64,000 bases of DNA from Streptomyces odontomachi (lineage in GTDB: Bacteria; Actinomycetota; Actinomycetes; Streptomycetales; Streptomycetaceae): NCBI RefSeq assembly GCF_024435355.1, contig NZ_JAMJWG010000005.1:124001-188000 (forward strand). Reading direction: 5' to 3'. Shown one piece after another: positions 44,815 to 52,985 of this stretch; positions within the stretch are counted from its first letter, which is position 1, and each line of letters starts with the position of its first letter. The notes under the pieces were generated by a model that made no database searches, was not told where the DNA came from, and worked only from the letters and a program-made list of their open reading frames with translations. The position numbers and the translations under genes are program-made.

Positions 44815-44830
44815 CTAGGTCTAGACCAGT
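44815..44830. promoter_or_regulatory. DasR-responsive element (dre)-like operator
   Basis: The sequence CTAGGTCTAGACCAGT closely matches the dre consensus (ACTGGTCTAGACCAGT-type). It is about 217 bp upstream of the chitinase start. DasR is the GlcNAc-responsive GntR repressor of chitin genes in Streptomyces. It lies in a gap of about 440 bp (44599-45036) that otherwise holds only G-rich sequence. Confidence 0.75.
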
Positions 44831-45036
44831 CGCAGGAATTGGGTCGCCCGGCTCCGCTACCTCGGCTCGGGGACCCGATAACGCTTGAAAACTCAACGGG
44901 ATCCCGGGGAGGCTGATCACTTGCGGCCCTCGGCCACCCCGCACGCTGGGTCTCGTTACCACCGGGGGACCGGCACGGCACATCCCAACGGATCCACAGT
45001 CGACGAGTGGACCTGAAGAACCGCGGGGAGGACGAG

Positions 45037-46308
45037 GTGGATCAGGCGGATCAGGCGGATCAGGCGGATCGGGTGGATCAGGCAGATCGGGTGGTTCCGA
45101 TGGAGCATCAGGTGCCCGATCCGGAGCACGACTCTACGTACGCCGCCGAGCCTGCCCCGGAACACCCCCGCCTCAGGGAGGCACTCGCCACGGTGGGGGT
45201 GCCGTGGACCCAGGTCACCGACTGCCGTCAGCTGGGCGGCGGCACCTACAACACGGTCTTCCGCGTGCACCGGACAGACGACACCCCGCTTGTGGTGAAG
45301 CTGGCGCCCGGTCCTGGCGAACCGATCCTCCGCTACGAAAACGGCATCCTCGCCACCGAGGCCCGGTACTACGAGGCCGCGCGGGCGGTCCCGGACGTCC
45401 CCGTCCCTGAGGCGCTGCTCCCGCTCACGCTCCCCGCTGACCCCGACGCTGACGCTGCCGGTATCGGATCCGATACGGGATCCGATACGGGATCCGATAC
45501 CGAATCCCGCAGTGGCTTCGTCGGCCACCTCGTCATGACCGACTGCCCCGGCGAGTCCTGGTACGAGTGCGGTGAACAGCTCGGGGACGCCGAGCGCCGG
45601 GCGCTGCGCGAGGACCTCGGCCGGCACGTCGCGGCCCTGCACACCATCACCGGCAAGGCGTTCGGCTACCCGGCCGAGCCGTTCGGCCCGCTGCACTCCG
45701 CCTGGCGACCGGCGTTCCTGGAGATGGTCGACGCCGTGCTGACCGACGCCGACCGGTTCGCCGTCCGGCTGCCCCGGCCGGCCGACGAGATCCGCAAGCT
45801 GTTCGCCGCGCAGGGCCCCGTACTGGACGAGGTCACGGTCCCCACGCTCGTCCATTTTGACCTCTGGGACGGCAACATCCTCATACAACGGGCCGGCCGG
45901 CAGACCGACGAGAAGGAAGAGGGGGTGGAGGGGAAAGAGGGGGGAGACGGGGGAGACGGGGAGCCGCGCCCCCGCGGCGTAGGCCCCGGCGTAGGCCCGA
46001 GGGTAACGGCGCTCATCGACGCCGAGCGGGCGTTCTGGGGCGATCCGCTGGCCGAGTTCGTGTCGCTCGCGCTGTTCCGCGACATCGAGGACGACGACGC
46101 CTTCCTCACCGGCTACCGCGCGGCGGGCGGAAAGGCCGTCTTCGACACGTCGACCCGCCGACGCCTGACCCTGTACCGCACGTACCTCTACCTGATCATG
46201 TGGGTGGAATCGGTCCCCCGCAGCTACGACGCCGAACGCATCGCGTGGCTACGCACCGCGGTACTGGGCCCACTCACGGAGACGTTCGATGAGTGGGCCC
46301 GTGCGTAG
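45037..46308 (+). CDS. Aminoglycoside-phosphotransferase-fold kinase
   Basis: A 423-residue APH/choline-kinase-like protein. The Brenner motif is HFDLWDGN (H273, D275, N280) and the DFG equivalent is LIDAERAFWGDP. ATP-binding Lys is in TPLVVKLAPG. GGGGAGG 5 nt before GTG 45037 sets the start. Two low-complexity inserts stand out: an N-terminal QAD repeat from 9-bp DNA units (about 45037-45100) and a GSDTGSDTGSDT tract from 12-bp units (45465-45505), plus a Glu/Gly-rich insert after the catalytic loop. The substrate (aminoglycoside, macrolide or small metabolite) cannot be told. Confidence 0.85.
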   Translation: MDQADQADQADRVDQADRVVPMEHQVPDPEHDSTYAAEPAPEHPRLREALATVGVPWTQVTDCRQLGGGTYNTVFRVHRTDDTPLVVKLAPGPGEPILRYENGILATEARYYEAARAVPDVPVPEALLPLTLPADPDADAAGIGSDTGSDTGSDTESRSGFVGHLVMTDCPGESWYECGEQLGDAERRALREDLGRHVAALHTITGKAFGYPAEPFGPLHSAWRPAFLEMVDAVLTDADRFAVRLPRPADEIRKLFAAQGPVLDEVTVPTLVHFDLWDGNILIQRAGRQTDEKEEGVEGKEGGDGGDGEPRPRGVGPGVGPRVTALIDAERAFWGDPLAEFVSLALFRDIEDDDAFLTGYRAAGGKAVFDTSTRRRLTLYRTYLYLIMWVESVPRSYDAERIAWLRTAVLGPLTETFDEWARA

Positions 46309-46331
46309 CCGGTTGCGAAGGGACCACGTCT

Positions 46332-46376
46332 CTGCCATGCCGCGCGCTGCCATGCCGCGCGCTGCCATGCCGCGCA
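46332..46376. repeat. Three 15-bp tandem repeats
   Basis: CTGCCATGCCGCGCG occurs three times (last unit ends CA) just before the tRNA gene. No spacer. Confidence 0.85.
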
Positions 46377-46517
46377 TGGCGGGTGCAGGCAGGCGCAGGC
46401 AGGCAAGGGGGGCGGGAGCGCCGCTCGCTCCCGCCCCGTGGCGCCGTTTCCCAGCGGCGAGCCCCGGATCCCCACCCGCTACACTGACTGCGGCGACATG
46501 CCTTTGCCGCCACCCAC

Positions 46518-46590
46518 GCCTTCGTAGCTCAGGGGATAGAGCACCGCTCTCCTAAAGCGGGTGTCGCAGGTTCGAATCCTGCCGGGGGCA
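46518..46590 (+). tRNA. tRNA-Arg (anticodon CCT)
   Basis: A 73-nt cloverleaf: acceptor GCCTTCG pairs with CGGGGGC, D arm TAGCTCAGGGGATAGAGCA, anticodon stem CCGCT/AGCGG with loop CTCCTAA (anticodon CCT), T arm GCAGGTTCGAATCCTGC. CCA is not encoded. The 3' half is the attachment site for the integrated element, which reconstitutes a complete tRNA. Confidence 0.95.
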
Positions 46591-46591
46591 C
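46549..46591 (+). other. attL of the integrative element (tRNA side)
   Basis: A 43-bp segment from CTCCTAAAGCGG to GGGGGCAC covering the anticodon loop and 3' end of the tRNA, repeated exactly at 57470-57512. Sequences diverge on both sides of the repeat, which defines the core. Confidence 0.93.
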
Positions 46592-46663
46592 AGCAGCTCG
46601 ACCAGCAAAGACGCCCCGGACCGATCGATCTGGGGCGTCTTTCGTGCCACATCCCGTGCCAGA

Positions 46664-46687
46664 TGACATCCATTTCTGACATCAACG
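46664..46687. repeat. Paired TGACATC motif near attL
   Basis: TGACATC at 46664 and 46677 (13-bp spacing), second followed by AACG. The same pair is at 57352/57365 near attR and at 60260/60273 outside the element. The location beside att sites suggests integrase arm-type binding sites. Confidence 0.55.
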
Positions 46688-46718
46688 GGGGCGGTCAGCG
46701 GCGGCGGTCGGCGAGCGA

Positions 46719-47870
46719 TCACTGACGACCGGGACGCCGCCTGAGCAGCCGGTCCATGTGGCTCATGGCCTCCCGCTGGGTGTCCTGCACCACGTGGGTG
46801 TAGACGTCCATGGTGATGCTGATCTGGGAGTGGCCAAGGATCTCCATCACGACGCGGGGCGCGACGCCGGCCGCCGTGAGGAGGGTGGCGGTACCGTGTC
46901 GGGCGTCGTGGAGCCGGACAACGCGGAGGCCGGCGGCCTGGGCGACGCGCGTGAAGGACCGATAGACGTTCCGCGGTTCGACTGGGCGACCGGTGCGGGT
47001 GGCGAACACGTAGTCCGACTCCCGCCAGCTCTCGCCAGCCTTGACGCGGGCAGCTGCTTGCCGCATCCGGTGCCAGCGCAGGGGCGCGACGCAGAGCGCG
47101 GGCAGTGGGACGGCGCGGCGCCGACGACTCTTGGGATCGTCGTCGTACAGGACGCCTCGGCGGCGCTGTGTCTGGTGGCGGACGTAGAGCACGCGGTTGT
47201 CCAGGTCGACGTCTGCCCACCGGAGACCGACGATCTCTCCGCGCCGCAGCCCCATGGCGATGGCGAGCACGAAGGCCGCGTACAGCGGGTCCTTGCGGGC
47301 GGCCGAGAGGAAGTCCAAGGTCTCGTCCAGAGTCCAGGGTCGCAGCTCTCGATTGTCCGTCCGGGGCGGCTCGACGAGCTTCGCGACGTTGCGCGCGATC
47401 AGCTCCTCCCGGCAGGCCGAGGACAGTGCCGAGCGCAGGACCCGGTGCGACTCCTTGGCCGTTGCCGCCGTGGTCTCCTTCTCCAGACGGACGAGGAACC
47501 GGCGCACGTCGGCAACGGCAAGGGACTCAAGCCGTTTCGCCCCGAGGAGGGGCACCAGGTACAGCCGGACGTGTGCCTCGTACTTGTCGTACGTGCTCAG
47601 CTTCCGGCGAGGCTTGATGACGTTCTCCAGCCAGTACGGCAGCCACTCGGAGAGCTTGGCCGAGCGGGTGGGCACGGGCACGCCTTGGTCGACCTTGGCG
47701 AGCAGTTCGCGACGCTTGGTGTCGCACTCCTGCCAGGTCTTGCCGTACGCGAACTTTCGGGCGCGGGTGCCGTCCGGCTGGAGTACGTAGACGGCGCACT
47801 GGTAGCGGCCGTCCTTGCGCTTGGTGATGGTGCCGGCGCCGTTGGGGTTGCGCTTGCGCTGCTGGGCCAT
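46719..47870 (-). CDS. int: Tyrosine site-specific integrase
   Basis: A 383-residue phage-type integrase. An N-terminal arm-binding/SAM-like region is followed by the catalytic domain: R209 in GLRRGEIVGL, the Lys of DPKSRRRRAVPL, HDAR (H321, R324), H347 in LGHSQ and nucleophile Y357 in YTHV. The ATG 47870 overlaps the xis stop (TGATG) and GGAGG is 4 nt upstream. It lies next to attL, as is usual for the family, and is translationally coupled to xis and rep. Confidence 0.96.
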   Translation of the reverse strand: MAQQRKRNPNGAGTITKRKDGRYQCAVYVLQPDGTRARKFAYGKTWQECDTKRRELLAKVDQGVPVPTRSAKLSEWLPYWLENVIKPRRKLSTYDKYEAHVRLYLVPLLGAKRLESLAVADVRRFLVRLEKETTAATAKESHRVLRSALSSACREELIARNVAKLVEPPRTDNRELRPWTLDETLDFLSAARKDPLYAAFVLAIAMGLRRGEIVGLRWADVDLDNRVLYVRHQTQRRRGVLYDDDPKSRRRRAVPLPALCVAPLRWHRMRQAAARVKAGESWRESDYVFATRTGRPVEPRNVYRSFTRVAQAAGLRVVRLHDARHGTATLLTAAGVAPRVVMEILGHSQISITMDVYTHVVQDTQREAMSHMDRLLRRRPGRQ

Positions 47871-48049
47871 CACGCCGCCTCCGTCAGTTGGGCGCGGATG
47901 AAGTCGCGCAGGGCGGAGGCCGGGACGCGACGGGCCCGGCCGATGGTGAGCGACGGCAGGCGCCGGGAGCGGATCAGGTCGTAGACCGTGGAGCGGCCTA
48001 CCTTCAGCCTGGCCATCACCTGTGGGACGGTCAGCAGCTCTTCAGACAT
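47870..48049 (-). CDS. xis: Excisionase (MerR-like HTH)
   Basis: A 59-residue helix-turn-helix protein: LLTVPQVMARLKVGRSTVYDLIRSRRLP then a short basic wing. AGGAGG 6 nt before ATG 48049 sets the start. It overlaps rep by 8 nt and int by 1-3 nt, so rep-xis-int form one coupled operon as in pSAM2. Xis directs the integrase toward excision. Confidence 0.92.
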   Translation of the reverse strand: MSEELLTVPQVMARLKVGRSTVYDLIRSRRLPSLTIGRARRVPASALRDFIRAQLTEAA

Positions 48050-49445
48050 GCGCACCCTCCTTCAGGCGCGGATTGGGCGTGGTTTCGGTGGCGGCGAGGG
48101 AAGCGGAGAGCCATTGCTCGGTGGGGGTGAGTCCTGTTCCGGCGTAGGTCCAGTGGGCGAGGACGAGAGTGGTCTCCTGGGGTGCCGGAGCGTCGCCCAC
48201 AGGCTGTGGATGGGCAGCGGCTTCCCCGCGGGTGATGGCGGCTTGTAGGCGGCGCCATTGGGCGCGTGCTTCGCGGAGGGCGCCGAGGGTGGTGGAGTAG
48301 CGGCGGGTCTTGGTGGAGAAGTGGCCGCGGAAGCCGAGCATGTGGGCCCAGGCGCGTAGGCGCAGGTGGGCCAGGTCTTTGCGGGCGCCGAGGGCCCAGG
48401 CGGTGCGGATGAGGCGTTCGGCGTGGGGGCTGATGTCGAGTTGGGCGAGTTCGGCGGCGAACTTCAGGCGGCGGTCGAGGGTGCCGGTCGCGGTTTCGGC
48501 GCCCTTGGTGGCGTACTTGGCGATGTAGGCGGCCACGGCGCGGTCGTTGAGTGAGGCGTCGCCGTGGAAGTCGGGGCCGTGGATGGTGCGGATGTCGAGT
48601 TGGCGGCCGAAGGCGAAGGTGTGGGCGCGTCCGTCGATGACGGGGCCGGGCACGGTCGTCTTGTGGGCGGCGGCGTGGATGGCGTCGGTGAGGAGGTCGG
48701 GCGTTGCCGTTGCCCAGGCTGGGGGTGGGGTGTGGCCGCCTTCGGGTCCGTCGAGGCGGATGACGGCGTGGAAGTGGACGGCGCCGCGTTTCTGGTATTC
48801 GGCGACCTTGGCGAAGGACAGGCGTGCGTGGTGGCGGAAGGCGCGTTGGGTGAGGCCGGCGCGGTGGGCGATCTCGCGGCGTAGGTGGATGGTGAAGCGG
48901 CGCCAGAGTGCTCCGGCGTGGGCGTTCCAGAGGACGGCTGCTTCGTAGTCGTAGCGGTTGGCGTCGAGCGGGGTGCCCAGGGCGGCGTCTGTTTCCTGGT
49001 GGTGGCGTCCGCAGCGGCAGGCGCGTCCGCCGGAGGGGCGGTTGTGGACCGGGCCGAAGCTGGGGGCAGTGAAAGTGGCGAAGACGCGCGGGTGCGCGGT
49101 GACGGTTTCCGGGGTGCCTTTGCCGCCGCGGAGTCCGGCGGTGATCAGGTGGAAGGTGTCGCGGCGGTAGGTCTCGGCGCAGGCCGGGCAGCGGGTGGTG
49201 CGGCGGTTGCCGCAGCGGACCAGGAGGTCGCCGGCGGGCAGTTCGGCGGAGTCGAGTCGGCGCAGGGCGGGGCCGATCTCTCCGGTGATGGTGTTGACGT
49301 GGTGTTCGGTGCGGTGGCCGGTCAGGCGTATGGGGTGGGTGCAGCCGCCGAGGGTGGTGAGCTGCCGGGCGAGGGCGGGTAGGGCGCCTGTTGCGGCGAT
49401 GTTGGCGATGCCCGGTACGGGGGCGGGGGTGGTGCGGGTGATGAT
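48042..49445 (-). CDS. rep: RepSA-type rolling-circle replication initiator (ATC start proposed)
   Basis: A protein of about 467 residues. It carries Cys pairs in CGNRRTTRCPAC (zinc-binding), the HUH motif VHFHAVIRLDG (H224, H226) and the catalytic Tyr region AAYIAKYATKGAE, the features of RepSA/HUH endonucleases. The reading frame is open, but no ATG, GTG or TTG occurs before GTG 48653, which is inside the catalytic domain. A ribosome site AAGGAG lies 7 nt before ATC 49445 (ATCATC), so initiation at a non-canonical codon, or an inactivating start mutation, must be considered. The 3' end overlaps xis by 8 nt. Confidence 0.85.
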   Translation of the reverse strand: MITRTTPAPVPGIANIAATGALPALARQLTTLGGCTHPIRLTGHRTEHHVNTITGEIGPALRRLDSAELPAGDLLVRCGNRRTTRCPACAETYRRDTFHLITAGLRGGKGTPETVTAHPRVFATFTAPSFGPVHNRPSGGRACRCGRHHQETDAALGTPLDANRYDYEAAVLWNAHAGALWRRFTIHLRREIAHRAGLTQRAFRHHARLSFAKVAEYQKRGAVHFHAVIRLDGPEGGHTPPPAWATATPDLLTDAIHAAAHKTTVPGPVIDGRAHTFAFGRQLDIRTIHGPDFHGDASLNDRAVAAYIAKYATKGAETATGTLDRRLKFAAELAQLDISPHAERLIRTAWALGARKDLAHLRLRAWAHMLGFRGHFSTKTRRYSTTLGALREARAQWRRLQAAITRGEAAAHPQPVGDAPAPQETTLVLAHWTYAGTGLTPTEQWLSASLAATETTPNPRLKEGAHV

Positions 49446-49538
49446 GGGGGTTCTCCTTCGTCGGCTTACGGGTCGGAAGGGGGCCGCTGCCGGGGCGGTG
49501 GATGCTTGGCGGTATCGAGGCCGCCCCGGCAGGCGGAT

Positions 49539-49847
49539 TCAGCGGTGACGCTGTTGGGACCGCAGCAGTGAGCGCAGGACCACGGCGGCCACCGCGACGG
49601 AGATGGCGGAGACGGCCACGGCGGTCAGCAGCGCGGTCAGGACGACGCCGCCCACGAGGACGACGGCGATTGCTCCCGTGCTGACTGTGGGCAACGCCCG
49701 GTGCGGTGGTGCGGGCTGGGCGGGGCCGCCAGGTGTGTGATGGCAGGAGCACGCCGGGGCTTTGGGCTGGTGAGTGAGGCCGGCCGTTGTCGAGTGGGTG
49801 GCGGCGGTCAGGGTGGGGTTCTCGGGTACCTGGGGCTTGAGGAACAT
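49539..49847 (-). CDS. SpdD-like small membrane protein
   Basis: A 102-residue protein with a His/Pro-rich lead and a long C-terminal hydrophobic stretch of about 35 residues (VVLVGGVVLTALLTAVAVSA followed by ISVAVAAVVLRSLL). It resembles Spd (spread) proteins of Streptomyces AICEs, which act in intramycelial spreading. GGGAGG is 6 nt before ATG 49847. Confidence 0.75.
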   Translation of the reverse strand: MFLKPQVPENPTLTAATHSTTAGLTHQPKAPACSCHHTPGGPAQPAPPHRALPTVSTGAIAVVLVGGVVLTALLTAVAVSAISVAVAAVVLRSLLRSQQRHR

Positions 49848-49861
49848 GGCTGACCTCCCGA

Positions 49862-50056
49862 TCAGTGGTGGGTTCCGTTGACCACCTGGACGCCGTCTCG
49901 GGTGGTGGAGTCGATCGCGGGGGCAAGGAAGGTGTCGGCGAGGTAGAAGCCAAAGAGGGCGACCACGACGACGACCCAGACGCGGACGCCGAGAAATTTC
50001 ACGGCGCCGAGAGCGATCAGGCCGAGGACGACGACCAGGGGCAGGTTGAGGGTCAC
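49862..50056 (-). CDS. Small spread-type membrane protein
   Basis: A 64-residue protein with two hydrophobic helices (LPLVVVLGLIALGAVKFLG and VWVVVVVALFGFYLADTFL). It belongs to the short Spd-type reading frames of mobile elements. It sits 15 bp from the SpdD-like gene in the same operon. GTG 50056 with GGAGA upstream. No known domain. Confidence 0.65.
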   Translation of the reverse strand: MTLNLPLVVVLGLIALGAVKFLGVRVWVVVVVALFGFYLADTFLAPAIDSTTRDGVQVVNGTHH

Positions 50057-50076
50057 GGGTGCGGGGTCTCCTTCGT

Positions 50077-50268
50077 TCAGCGCACCGGGCAGCGGTGGGT
50101 GCGGGCGGCGAGTTCGGCGGCGGCGCGGGAGTCGTAGTCGCTGGAGAAGCCGCAGCGCGGGGCGGTGCAGGCGGCGGTGTGCTTCTCCCGGCCGCGGTGG
50201 TCCAGGGCGGTGCCGACCTGGACGGGGCCAATGCGGACGACGTTGCGGAAGCGGCGGGTGGGCGCCAT
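50077..50268 (-). CDS. Mobile element transfer protein (SpdA-like)
   Basis: A 63-residue basic protein: RFRNVVRIGPVQVGTALDHRG then a CxxxxC-like part (CTAPRCGFSSDYDSRAAAEL) with a final Cys. This pattern is typical of the small AICE transfer proteins. AGGAGA lies upstream of ATG 50268. Operonic with its neighbours. Confidence 0.65.
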   Translation of the reverse strand: MAPTRRFRNVVRIGPVQVGTALDHRGREKHTAACTAPRCGFSSDYDSRAAAELAARTHRCPVR

Positions 50269-50290
50269 GACGGGCGTTGTCTCCTGTTGG

Positions 50291-50959
50291 TCAGGTGAGG
50301 TGGGCGGCGATCTGCTCGGCGAGCTGGGGCGCGACGCCGAGGCGGGCGCGCAGGGTGGTGGTGTCGATGGGCGAGCCGGTACGGGCCTGGTGGGCGTCGG
50401 CGATCTTGCGTGCGTGCGTTACGAGAGCGGCGGGTACGGCAGGAGCGGACGGCGCCGAGGCAGGCGTAGTCGGGGCTGCTTCAGCGGGTTCGAGTTCGGC
50501 AGGGTCAGCAGTCGGCTCGGGGCCCGGTTCCGGCGTCTGCTCGGCGGGCTGGGCGCCTTCCGGTTCCGGACTCACGCTCGCGCTGGGCTCGGTTTCCTCG
50601 GTGCCGTGGGCGAGGAGCGTGCCGCCGAGGAAGGCGAGGGCAGGCCAGCCGGCGACGAGGACGCGGAGCCAGGCCGGTACGGCGTGCAGGTCGAGCAGCC
50701 CGGCCGTCGAGACGTTCGCCCCGAGCGAGGCGGCCAGGGCGATGACGAACCAGCACCAGCCCGCTCCCTTGTCCCGGCCGCTGCGCAGCCGCCGCCAAGC
50801 GGCCACCAGGAGCAGGTCTACGGAGACCGGGTAGGCCCACGCTTTCCAGCCGCTCTGTCCGGCCGCCGAGGCGAGGTCGTGCAGGTGCGCGAAGGACAGC
50901 GCGGCGGCGATCACGGCCTGGATCAGCACCGCATCGACACGAGCCAGGTAGGCGCGCAC
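50291..50959 (-). CDS. DUF2637-type spread membrane protein
   Basis: A 222-residue protein with four predicted membrane helices in the first 125 residues (VLIQAVIAAALSFAHLHDLA, WAYPVSVDLLLVAAW, WCWFVIALAASLGAN, VLVAGWPALAFLGG), then a Pro/Glu/Ala-rich linker and a C-terminal helical region. DUF2637 proteins are common in AICE transfer regions. GTG 50959 follows GGAGACC. Confidence 0.8.
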   Translation of the reverse strand: MRAYLARVDAVLIQAVIAAALSFAHLHDLASAAGQSGWKAWAYPVSVDLLLVAAWRRLRSGRDKGAGWCWFVIALAASLGANVSTAGLLDLHAVPAWLRVLVAGWPALAFLGGTLLAHGTEETEPSASVSPEPEGAQPAEQTPEPGPEPTADPAELEPAEAAPTTPASAPSAPAVPAALVTHARKIADAHQARTGSPIDTTTLRARLGVAPQLAEQIAAHLT

Positions 50960-51044
50960 AACGGGGTCTCCTTCCGGTTTTCGGCATGGGAGGGGTAGGG
51001 ACGTGGCGCGAATCGGTCGCGCCAGCCGGTTGGGGTAGGGAAGG

Positions 51045-52430
51045 TCAGTCCGCGGCGGCCTGCCGTGGCTTCACGAGCGAGACCGGCCGCGTGTCGGTTG
51101 GCGCGACGGGAACTGCTGGCCGGAAGGGCGCCAGCGCAGGCACGTTGGGCACCAGGTGAGCGGTTTGGTCGCAGCGCGCGGCGGCGTTGGCCAGCGAGAG
51201 GTATGGCGTGCGGATGCGGGACCAGCCGCCGGAGGTGTCACCGGCCACGGCGAGGCCGGGCCGTTCGGCCGGGATGGCGCAGGCGGCACTGACCGCTTCG
51301 GGTGCGATGTCGCCGAGGGCCATCTTGGCGGAGGCTTCGTCGTTCACGCGGTGGCAGACCCGGCCGGAGAGCTGGGCGCGGAGCATCGTGGCGCCTTTGC
51401 CCAACTCGGCGCCGAAGCGCTGCCCGCACACCTCCAGGTAGATCCCCGCGGCCCGGCCGAGCTGGGCGAGCCGGATGAGCTGGGTGACCATCTCGTCGCG
51501 CCGTTCCTCGTCCTTGCGGGTGGCGACGAGGAAGAGTTCGGCCACCTCGTCGACGAACAGCACGATCGGCACCGGACGCTCAGCCTCGGGCAGTCCCCAG
51601 ATGTCCGAGGTGATCTCTTCGTCGGGCGTACCAGGCGCGATGCCTTGGCGAGCCTTGATCAGGTCGTACCGGTCCTCCATCTCCTTGACGAGCACGGGCA
51701 GCAACTCGGCCGCCTGCTCCGGGTCAGTGGCCAGCGCCGACAGCCGAGGGGCGAACGGCGCCAGCTCCACGCCGCGCTTGCAGTCGATGCCGACGAGGGC
51801 GACCGACTGCGGCGCGAGGCCGTGAATCAGGTGCCGCAGGTACATGGATTTCCCCGACAACGTGGCCCCGAGGGTGAGCTGATGCGGTATCGCCCGGTAG
51901 TCGCGTACGAACGGCGTCGCGTCCTCCCGCAGTGCCACCGGCACCCGCAGCAGGCTGTCAGCACGGCGCGTGCGCGGCATCCGTACCCGCTTGAGCACGT
52001 CGAAGCCGATGAGCCGCAGTTCGACCACCCCGGGCTTGATCTCGTGCACGTAGACGGCGTGGACGCCCCAGGCGTGTCGCAGCCGTTCCGCCGAGGCCGC
52101 CACGTCAGCCGGTTCCTGCCCTGGGGCCAGCCGCAGCCGGACCCGCAGGCCGGTAGCCGTAGGCCGCAGCAGACCACGCCGTGGCGGAACGGGGCGTACC
52201 TCCCGCCGCGTCATCGCCCGCACGGCCAACACTCGCAGCCGTGACGGCGGCACCGTCAGCCCGCACGACTCCATTACCGAGGCGTACGAGCCCAGCAGCC
52301 GCACTGCCGAGATGGGCAGTCCGATGGTGGGCCAGTACACGGCCGGGTGTCGGGCCCGGAGGTAGGTGGCGCCTCCGCAGAGCCCCGCGATGGGACCGCC
52401 CACCTCCGTCAACGTCATCAGGTCGGCCAT
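51045..52430 (-). CDS. tra: FtsK/SpoIIIE-like DNA transfer ATPase (Tra)
   Basis: A 461-residue septal DNA translocator. The P-loop is GATLSGKS (residues 188-195) and the Walker B VPIVLFVDEVAEL. This single ATPase drives double-stranded DNA transfer between hyphae in Streptomyces conjugation. The N-terminus has a weak hydrophobic segment (about 30-55). ATG 52430 follows the stop of the upstream gene by 2 nt, indicating translational coupling; a longer reading is inside the neighbour. The C-terminal helices carry the expected DNA-recognition region, though the clt sequence is not identifiable here. Confidence 0.94.
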   Translation of the reverse strand: MADLMTLTEVGGPIAGLCGGATYLRARHPAVYWPTIGLPISAVRLLGSYASVMESCGLTVPPSRLRVLAVRAMTRREVRPVPPRRGLLRPTATGLRVRLRLAPGQEPADVAASAERLRHAWGVHAVYVHEIKPGVVELRLIGFDVLKRVRMPRTRRADSLLRVPVALREDATPFVRDYRAIPHQLTLGATLSGKSMYLRHLIHGLAPQSVALVGIDCKRGVELAPFAPRLSALATDPEQAAELLPVLVKEMEDRYDLIKARQGIAPGTPDEEITSDIWGLPEAERPVPIVLFVDEVAELFLVATRKDEERRDEMVTQLIRLAQLGRAAGIYLEVCGQRFGAELGKGATMLRAQLSGRVCHRVNDEASAKMALGDIAPEAVSAACAIPAERPGLAVAGDTSGGWSRIRTPYLSLANAAARCDQTAHLVPNVPALAPFRPAVPVAPTDTRPVSLVKPRQAAAD

Positions 52431-52432
52431 GT

Positions 52433-52783
52433 TCAGGCCCCTATCCCGGCCGGCACGGCACCGGGAGCGACGGCGGCGGCCCGGTAGGCGATGCCATGCC
52501 GCTGCTGACCGTTGAACACCGACTCCCACGGTCGAGCCACCAGCCCCGGCAGGGACACCGGCGCTCCGAGCGCCAGCCCATCCGAGACGCCACTTTCCGG
52601 CACGGTCACCTGAATCAGCGAGGACTCACCCTCGTCGATGAACACGACACCGAGCCTCATCAGGGCCTCACCGCTGACGGCGTCCTTGGCGATCTCCCCG
52701 GTCTGCCGGTCCCGCACCTTCGGCGCGGGCGCCTCGGTGAGGAGGATCGTCGCGGACGAGGTGTCGACACGAATGCTCTTCAC
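52433..52783 (-). CDS. SCO3933-like regulatory protein of the transfer operon
   Basis: A 116-residue protein starting KSIRVDTSSATILLTEAPAP with a KVRDRQTGEIAKDAVSGEAL motif; the family is found directly upstream of AICE tra genes and is annotated as a regulatory protein. No DNA-binding motif is obvious. GTG 52783 follows GAGAGAG. Two GntR-type operators (52831-52840, 52900-52915) lie upstream, so the gene heads the transfer operon. Confidence 0.7.
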   Translation of the reverse strand: MKSIRVDTSSATILLTEAPAPKVRDRQTGEIAKDAVSGEALMRLGVVFIDEGESSLIQVTVPESGVSDGLALGAPVSLPGLVARPWESVFNGQQRHGIAYRAAAVAPGAVPAGIGA

Positions 52784-52830
52784 GCTCTCTCTTCTCCTTC
52801 GGTAGCACCCGGACGACCACAACACATAGT

Positions 52831-52840
52831 CGTCTAGACA
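52831..52840. promoter_or_regulatory. GntR-type operator site 1
   Basis: CGTCTAGACA, core GTCTAGAC (52832-52839) is a perfect palindrome, about 50 bp upstream of the transfer operon. Confidence 0.6.
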
Positions 52841-52899
52841 AGATGCGTTACGGTGCCCGGTTCACTGGAACGCGAACCACTGTGCCACATGTCTTGCCC

Positions 52900-52915
52900 A
52901 CTCGTCTATACGAGT
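52900..52915. promoter_or_regulatory. GntR-type operator site 2
   Basis: ACTCGT-CTAT-ACGAGT: 6-bp perfect arms, about 117 bp upstream of the transfer operon and downstream of gntR. Confidence 0.6.
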
Positions 52916-52985
52916 ATGCATCGGGAGGTGTACGAGTTCAGGAGAAGACGAGACGAGTCGCCGTGTCGAACACCATCCGTGCAGG

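Noticed and set aside
48031..49953. A 640-codon reverse-strand frame
   Set aside because: It is Arg/Pro/His-rich with no domain and overlaps the rep gene in another frame; the rep frame has clear HUH and Tyr motifs.
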